Source: Paracraurococcus ruber
GTDB lineage: Bacteria; Pseudomonadota; Alphaproteobacteria; Acetobacterales; Acetobacteraceae
Assembly (NCBI RefSeq): GCF_004353985.1
Contig: NZ_SMOA01000027.1
Location: forward strand, 1 to 44,346
Direction of reading: 5' to 3'
Length of the DNA stretch: 44,346 nt
Shown here piece by piece: positions 39,768 to 44,346 of the stretch. A program made the translations under genes and the position numbers. Each line of letters begins with the position of its first letter. Position 1 is the stretch's first letter. The notes under the pieces are model-generated. The model was given only the letters and a program-made list of their open reading frames with translations, did no database searches and had not been told where the DNA came from.

Positions 39768-41225
39768 ATGGCCTTGCGCTGCGACCTCATCATCCGCGAC
39801 GCCACCCTGTTCGACGGCACCGGCGCGCCGCGCCGGGTCGGGGATGTCGGCGTCACCGGCGACCGGATCGTGGGCGTGGGGGACCTGGGCGGGGCCAGCG
39901 CGGACCGGGAGGTGATCGCCACCGGCCGCGCCCTCGCCCCCGGCTTCATCGATGCGCACACGCATGACGACCGCGCCGTGCTGTCGGGCTGCGAATGCCT
40001 GCGCTGCAAGTCGTCGCAGGGCGTCACCACCGTCGTCGTCGGCAATTGCGGCGTCAGCCTCGCGCCGCTGACCCAGCAGGCGGGCAAGCGGCCGCCGCCG
40101 CCGCTCGACCTCGTCGGCGACAGCGGCTTCTCCTTCGCCAGCTTCGGCGACTATGCCGAGGCGGTGCGGAAGACCCCCGCCGCGGTCAATACCTACGCCA
40201 TCATCGGCCACCAGACCCTGCGCTACCGCGTCATGGGCGACGACCTCTATCGCCCGGCCAATGACCGGGAGATCGCGGAGATGCGCCGCCTGGTCGCGGA
40301 GGCGCTGGCCGAGGGCGCCTCGGGCTTCTCCACCGGGCTCTGGTACAAGCCCAACATGCATGCGACGACCGAGGAGGTGATCGCGGTGGCCGAGCCGCTG
40401 CGCGCCGCCGGCGGGATGTACTTCACCCATATGCGGGACGAGGCGGACCGGGTCTGCGCCTCGATCGAGGAGACGCTGAAGATCGGCAAGCGCGTCGGCG
40501 TGCCGGTCTGGATCAGCCACCACAAATGTTCGATGCCCGAGAATTACGGCCGCAGCACCCAGACCCTGGCGCTGATCGAGGCCGCTTCCGCCATGCAGGA
40601 AGTGGCCTACGACATGTACCCCTACCCGGCCGGCAGCACCGTGCTCATGCCGGACCGGCTGCGGGACGATGTACGGGTCATCGTCACCTGGTCCATTCCC
40701 TTCCCCGAGATGGCGGGCAAGGACCTGACGGAGGTGGCGCGCGGCTGGAACACCGATATCCGCACGGCGGCCGAGAAGCTGCTGCCGGCCGGCGCCATCA
40801 CCTTCCAGATGGACGAGGAGGATGTGCGGCGGATCATGGCGCATCCGCTCTCCGTCATCGGCTCGGACGGCATTCCGCATGACGCGCACCCGCATCCGCG
40901 GCTCTGGGGCACCTTCCCGCGCGTCCTCGGCCTCTATTCGCGCCAGCTCGGGCTGCTGAGCATGGAGGAGGCGGTGCACAAGATGACCGGCCGCACCGCG
41001 CAGCTCTTCGGCATGGTCGATCGCGGCGTGCTGCGCCCGGGCGCCTATGCCGACCTGGTGCTGTTCGACCCGCACAAGGTCATGGACCGCGCGACCTTCG
41101 AGGACCCGAAGCAGGAGAGCGACGGGATCGAGGAGGTCTGGACCAATGGCGTGCCGGTGTTCCGCGCCGGCGCCGGCCTGACCGGCGAGGCGCCCGGCCG
41201 GCTGATCCGTCGCAACCGGGACTGA
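39768..41225 (+). CDS. D-aminoacylase/N-acyl-D-amino acid deacylase family amidohydrolase
   Basis: A 485-residue amidohydrolase. HxH ligands His64 and His66 are in FIDAHTHDD; Cys94 in GNCGVS is the bridging ligand typical of D-aminoacylase; FTHMRDEAD, WISHHKC, VIGSDGIPHDAHPHPRLWGT and KMTGRTAQLFGMVDRG are the diagnostic blocks. The enzyme splits N-acyl-D-amino acids to D-amino acid and carboxylate with zinc in the cytoplasm. AAGGA is upstream of ATG 39768. With the M20 amidase and HyuAB it gives the block three amide-bond hydrolases, consistent with use of N-acylated or cyclic amino acid derivatives. The D-aminoacylase name is family-level; other N-acyl substrates are possible. Confidence 0.9.
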   Translation: MALRCDLIIRDATLFDGTGAPRRVGDVGVTGDRIVGVGDLGGASADREVIATGRALAPGFIDAHTHDDRAVLSGCECLRCKSSQGVTTVVVGNCGVSLAPLTQQAGKRPPPPLDLVGDSGFSFASFGDYAEAVRKTPAAVNTYAIIGHQTLRYRVMGDDLYRPANDREIAEMRRLVAEALAEGASGFSTGLWYKPNMHATTEEVIAVAEPLRAAGGMYFTHMRDEADRVCASIEETLKIGKRVGVPVWISHHKCSMPENYGRSTQTLALIEAASAMQEVAYDMYPYPAGSTVLMPDRLRDDVRVIVTWSIPFPEMAGKDLTEVARGWNTDIRTAAEKLLPAGAITFQMDEEDVRRIMAHPLSVIGSDGIPHDAHPHPRLWGTFPRVLGLYSRQLGLLSMEEAVHKMTGRTAQLFGMVDRGVLRPGAYADLVLFDPHKVMDRATFEDPKQESDGIEEVWTNGVPVFRAGAGLTGEAPGRLIRRNRD

Positions 41226-41293
41226 TCGCCCGGCCCAAGCGGGCAGGGCGGCGCAACCTGCCGCGGCCTGTCCGCGCGGCGCGCCGGGCGGGC

Positions 41294-41321
41294 TTGCAAT
41301 CCCCTCCCCCTGCGGTAGTCC
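41294..41321 (+). promoter_or_regulatory. Candidate promoter of the ThDP enzyme gene
   Basis: TTGCAA (41294-41299), a 16-nt spacer and TAGTCC (41316-41321), ending 29 nt before the start at 41351. Confidence 0.35.
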
Positions 41322-41350
41322 GGTTGGCAAGGAAACGACCGGACCAGCGC

Positions 41351-42979
41351 ATGCCCTCCGCCGCCGAACGACTCGTGGAATTTCTCGCCGCGCAGGGGGT
41401 GGACCGCGCCTTCTGCGTGCCCGGCGAGAGCTACATCGCCCTGCTCGACGCGCTGCACGCGCATCCCCGCCTCGACCTGGTCACCTGCCGGTCGGAAGGC
41501 GGGGCAGGGTTCATGGCGGTGGCCGATGCCAAGCTGACGGGCCGGCCGGGCGTCGTTCTCGTCTCCCGCGGGCCGGGTGCCTGCAATGCCAGCATCGCCG
41601 TCCACACGGCCGAGCAGGATGCCGTGCCGCTGATCCTGCTGGTGGGCCAGGTGGAGAAGCGCGACCTCCGCCGCAACGCCTTCCAGGAGATCGACTACGC
41701 GACCATGTTCCGTGGCATCGCCAAATGGATCGGCGAGGCGACGGACCCCGAGCAGGTGCCGGAACTGATCGCCCGCGCCTACGCCATGGCGATGGGCGGC
41801 GTACCGGGGCCGGTGGTGCTCTCCCTGCCCGAGGATGTGCTGGCCCTGCCCTGCGCCGCGCCGCTGCCGCCGGCGACCCTGCCCGCCCCCGCGCCGCCCG
41901 CGCCGGCGGACGCGGCACGCCTCGCCGCCCTGTTGCGCGCGGCGGAACGCCCGATCCTGCTGGCCGGCCATGCGCTGGATGCGCCCGGCGGGCGGGAAGC
42001 GCTGCGCGCCTTCGCCGAGGCCTGGCAGATCCCCGTCGCCGTCTCCTTCCGCCGGCAGGACCTCTTCGACAATGCGCATCCGCTCTATGCCGGCGATCTC
42101 GGCCTGCGGAACCCGGATGACCAGCGCGCCGCCTTCGCCGAGGCCGATCTGGTGCTGGCGCTGGGCACGCGGCTGACCGACATCACCACCCAGGGCTGGA
42201 CCTGGCCGGCGCCCGGCCAGCGCCTCGTGCATGTCTGCGCCGATCCGCGCTTCCTCGGCTGGCTCTTCCCCGCGGAGATGGCGCTGGCCGCCGATGCCCG
42301 CGCGACCATCGCCGCGCTGGCCGGGGAGGCGCCGGCGGCGCCGGCCGGCCGTGCCGCCTGGAATGCCAGGCTGCGGGACCTGCATGTCTCGGACTGCCAG
42401 GTGGCACCCGGCCGCTACGCCGATGGCGTCGCCTTCGCCGAGGCCGCCAAGCTGATCGAAGCGGCGGCGCCGCCCGACGCCATCGTCACCCTGGATGCCG
42501 GCACCTTCGGCGCGCCTTTCTACCGCAAGGTCGCCTGGACGCCGCCGCGGCGGCTGCTGGCGCCTGTGTCCGGCGCCATGGGCTTCGGCGTGCCGGCCGG
42601 CGTCGCGGCCGCGCTGCGCTGCCCGGACCGGACGGTGGTCGCCCTGGTCGGCGATGGCGGCGCGCTGATGACGGGGGGCGAATATGCCGTGGCGGTGGCA
42701 CGCGGCGCGCCGCTCAAGCTCATCCTGTCGGACAACGGCTCCTACGCCTCCATCCGCATCCACCAGGAGAAGGCGCATCCCGGCCGTGTCTCCGGCACAA
42801 GCCTGGAGAACCCGGATTTCGCCCAGTGGTGCGCCGCCTTCCGCGTGCCGGTGACGGTGGTGGAGAACAGGGACGACCTGCCGAAGCTGGCGGCGGCGCT
42901 GCGGGCGCCGGGCGCCGCGGCGGTGGTGGTGCGCACCTCGCTGCAGGCGGTCCTGCCGCGGCGGTTGGCGGCGGAATAG
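41351..42979 (+). CDS. Thiamine diphosphate-dependent enzyme, acetolactate synthase large subunit-like
   Basis: A 542-residue ThDP enzyme; ATG 41351 chosen from family length. The N-terminal PYR domain has the catalytic Glu49 in CRSEGGAGFMA, then VSRGPGACNASIAVHTAEQD and QVEKRDLRRNAFQEIDY. The central domain carries GTRLTDITTQGW. The C-terminal PP domain has GFGVPAGVAAALR and the metal motif GDGGALMTGGEYA...LSDNGSYASI. It resembles acetolactate synthases and similar decarboxylases; no IlvN-like small subunit is adjacent, so a catabolic 2-oxo acid decarboxylase or carboligase is as likely. It is the last gene of the rightward block. Confidence 0.9.
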   Translation: MPSAAERLVEFLAAQGVDRAFCVPGESYIALLDALHAHPRLDLVTCRSEGGAGFMAVADAKLTGRPGVVLVSRGPGACNASIAVHTAEQDAVPLILLVGQVEKRDLRRNAFQEIDYATMFRGIAKWIGEATDPEQVPELIARAYAMAMGGVPGPVVLSLPEDVLALPCAAPLPPATLPAPAPPAPADAARLAALLRAAERPILLAGHALDAPGGREALRAFAEAWQIPVAVSFRRQDLFDNAHPLYAGDLGLRNPDDQRAAFAEADLVLALGTRLTDITTQGWTWPAPGQRLVHVCADPRFLGWLFPAEMALAADARATIAALAGEAPAAPAGRAAWNARLRDLHVSDCQVAPGRYADGVAFAEAAKLIEAAAPPDAIVTLDAGTFGAPFYRKVAWTPPRRLLAPVSGAMGFGVPAGVAAALRCPDRTVVALVGDGGALMTGGEYAVAVARGAPLKLILSDNGSYASIRIHQEKAHPGRVSGTSLENPDFAQWCAAFRVPVTVVENRDDLPKLAAALRAPGAAAVVVRTSLQAVLPRRLAAE

Positions 42980-42980
42980 C

Positions 42981-43055
42981 CGGGCCCGGCCGCGGCAGGA
43001 CCGACGCCGGGAGGCGCCGGGCCGGCGCCCGGCCGCCGCGTGGCGGCCGGGCCCG
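42981..43055. terminator. Nested hairpins between convergent genes
   Basis: An 11-bp perfect stem with a GCGT loop lies at 43027-43052 (GCCCGGCCGCC/GGCGGCCGGGC). Its right arm can alternatively pair with 42981-42993 through 13 bp (CGGGCCCGGCCGC with 43043-43055). It separates the convergent ThDP and Bug genes. Confidence 0.5.
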
Positions 43056-43069
43056 ACAGACCCCCTGTC

Positions 43070-44041
43070 TCAGCCGTCGAACTGGATGTTCCGCTCGCGG
43101 ATGATGCGTCCCCACTTGGCGGCCTCGGCCTGGACATGCGCGCGGGCGCCCGCCTGGTCCGTGCCGCGCAGCAGGAAGCCGGCCGTGCTGGCGCGCGCCT
43201 GCACCTCCGGCTGGCGCAGCGCTTCCTGCGCCACCTCCGCCAGCCGGTCGCCGGCGGCGTCCGGCGTCGCCGCCGGCACCCACCACATGACGTAGGAATA
43301 GGCCTCGAAGCCCGGCGCCACCGCCTCCCCGATCGTCGGCAGGTCGGGCAGCGCCGGCACCCGCTCCGCCGTGCCCACCGCCAGGGCGGGGATGGTCCCC
43401 TCGGCAATCATCTGCTGCGCCGCCGGCAGGTCGACGATGATGAAGTCCAGCCGTCCCGCCCGCAGCTCCACCAGCGCCGGGGCGCTGCCGCGGAAGGCGA
43501 TATGGGTGATGTCGGCGCCGGTCATCGCCCGGTACAGCTCCCCGGCCAGATGCGCCGGGTTGCCGACGCCGCCGGAGCCGAAGGTGAAACGCCCGGGATT
43601 GGCCCGCACCACCTGGTGCCATTCCTGCACCGTCCGCGCCGGAAAGCCGGGGCGCGTGACCAGCACCGTGGGCGTGATGGCAAGCAGGCTCAGCGCCCGG
43701 AAGTCCCGCTGCGGGTCATAGGGCGGCGGCGCCAGCATGAAGGGCGCAGTGACGGAGGAGATGGTCGCCGTCAGCACCGTGTGGCCATCCGCCGGCTGCT
43801 GCAGCACGAAGGCGCCGCCCACCGTGGCGCCGGCGCCGGTGCGGTTCTCCACCACCACCGGCTGGCCCAGCGCGGCCTGGGCATGGGGTGCCATCAGCCG
43901 GGTCAGCACATCCGGGCTGCCGCCCGCCGGGAAGGGCACCACCAGCCGCATCTGCCGGTTGGGCGCCCAGCGCGGCTGGGCCAGGGCGGGGATGGCAAGC
44001 GGCATTCCCGCCAGGGCGGCGAGGAGGGGGCGGCGATTCAC
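43070..44041 (-). CDS. Third Bug family substrate-binding protein
   Basis: A 323-residue periplasmic receptor. The start is GTG at 44041 with GGAAGGA 8 nt upstream, giving VNRRPLLAALAGMPLAIPAL as a signal peptide to ~22. The body shows the Bug pattern: MRLVVPFPAGGSPDVLTRLM, VVENRTGAGATVGGAFVLQQ, FTFGSGGVGNPAHLAGELY, HIAFRGSAPALVELRAGRLD and VPALPDLPTIGEAV. It differs clearly from the two receptors at 35519 and 38740 and belongs to the more common PFPAGG type. It is divergent from an acyl-CoA dehydrogenase gene (44205), which may share its regulation. Ligand unknown. Confidence 0.92.
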   Translation of the reverse strand: MNRRPLLAALAGMPLAIPALAQPRWAPNRQMRLVVPFPAGGSPDVLTRLMAPHAQAALGQPVVVENRTGAGATVGGAFVLQQPADGHTVLTATISSVTAPFMLAPPPYDPQRDFRALSLLAITPTVLVTRPGFPARTVQEWHQVVRANPGRFTFGSGGVGNPAHLAGELYRAMTGADITHIAFRGSAPALVELRAGRLDFIIVDLPAAQQMIAEGTIPALAVGTAERVPALPDLPTIGEAVAPGFEAYSYVMWWVPAATPDAAGDRLAEVAQEALRQPEVQARASTAGFLLRGTDQAGARAHVQAEAAKWGRIIRERNIQFDG

Positions 44042-44204
44042 GGGCTGGTTCCTTCCGGCAAGGGCCAGCGACGCCACCGTTACGGGGCCGTCGCTGGCCC
44101 GCCAGATGGGCGCGCAGCCGGTGCAGTTCCAGCCGCCGGAGGGTCGCCGCGCCGCTTGCCAGCCCGGAAAGGCCGGTCCACATGCCGGGGCGACGGAGGA
44201 CGCC

Positions 44205-44346
44205 ATGGACCAGCCGCTGCTCGTTGCCGACCCGCATGCCGAGATCCGGGAGGAGGTTGCGAAGCTCTGCGCCCGCTTTCCCGGGGAGTACTGGCGCCGG
44301 GTGGACCGCGACCGCGCCTACCCGACCGAGTTCGTCCAGGCGCTGA
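44205..44346 (+). CDS. Acyl-CoA dehydrogenase, N-terminal fragment cut by window edge
   Basis: Only 47 residues are inside the window: MDQPLLVADPHAEIREEVAK, then LCARFPGEYWRRVDRDRAYP and TEFVQAL. The IRxxVxxLCxxFPxEYWRxxD pattern is typical of the first helices of an acyl-CoA dehydrogenase group found next to Bug receptors. CGGAGGA lies just upstream of the ATG. It is divergent from the Bug gene. Confidence 0.75.
   Translation, partial: MDQPLLVADPHAEIREEVAKLCARFPGEYWRRVDRDRAYPTEFVQAL

Noticed and set aside
41351-42979. Biosynthetic acetolactate synthase IlvB
   Set aside because: No ilvN or ilvC adjacent, and the context is catabolic; only a family-level call is made.
1-44346. CRISPR arrays, insertion sequences, integrases, attachment sites
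   Set aside because: Looked for spaced direct repeats, transposase or integrase motifs and tRNA-linked repeats on both strands; none seen.

Overview
The window is 44.3 kb of very GC-rich DNA with strong G/C third-position preference and no rRNA, tRNA, phage, insertion sequence or CRISPR array that I can see. The 41-residue form of ribosomal protein L36, GlcD/GlcE, an AhpC/AhpD pair under a divergent OxyR, a PQQ alcohol dehydrogenase with fused cytochrome c, and three periplasmic Bug-type (tripartite tricarboxylate transporter) receptors point to an alphaproteobacterium. A Roseomonas-like member of the Acetobacteraceae is my best guess; this is inference from gene content, not a database match.

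Left part (1-12.7 kb): a leftward pair (LLM flavin monooxygenase, then a four-carbon acid sugar kinase running off the edge) diverges from a rightward pair (PEP mutase/oxaloacetate decarboxylase-like protein, MmgE/PrpD protein). A leftward cyclase plus PRISE-like reductase pair follows. Then come a DUF4142 lipoprotein, a small VOC-like protein, a TauD-like dioxygenase divergent from a GMC oxidoreductase, a D-2-hydroxyacid dehydrogenase, an MlaA/VacJ protein, and a two-helix coiled-coil protein.

Middle part (12.7-28.2 kb): a DUF4239-like membrane protein; glcD-glcE without glcF; a small secreted protein; a frameshifted gene remnant; rpmJ with its own promoter and terminator; an acyl-CoA dehydrogenase behind oxyR; and the divergent ahpC-ahpD peroxide defence operon. 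Next are an EAL-domain gene broken by an in-frame amber codon, a chemotaxis receptor, and a leftward glyoxylate reductase/MBL hydrolase pair.

Right part (28.4-43.0 kb): ten consecutive rightward genes look like a catabolic block. They encode an atypical SDR, an M20 N-carbamoyl amino acid hydrolase-like amidase, HyuA, a DUF3616 periplasmic protein, HyuB, a Bug receptor, a quinohemoprotein alcohol dehydrogenase, a second and closely similar Bug receptor, a D-aminoacylase and a ThDP enzyme. HyuA/HyuB plus an M20 amidase is the classical hydantoin to N-carbamoyl amino acid to amino acid logic, so imported amide, lactam or hydantoin compounds are plausible substrates. The window ends with a leftward third Bug receptor and the start of a rightward acyl-CoA dehydrogenase.

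I found no obviously unprecedented system. The observations most worth checking are the amber codon in the EAL gene, the OxyR-site candidate and the 12-bp triplicate repeat in the oxyR-ahpC region, a recurrent TAGGCT -10-like hexamer at a fixed distance from start codons, the DUF3616 gene translationally coupled between hyuA and hyuB, and two enzymes (SDR, acyl-CoA dehydrogenase) that lack the usual catalytic residues. All names come from motif recognition by eye; no database search was run.
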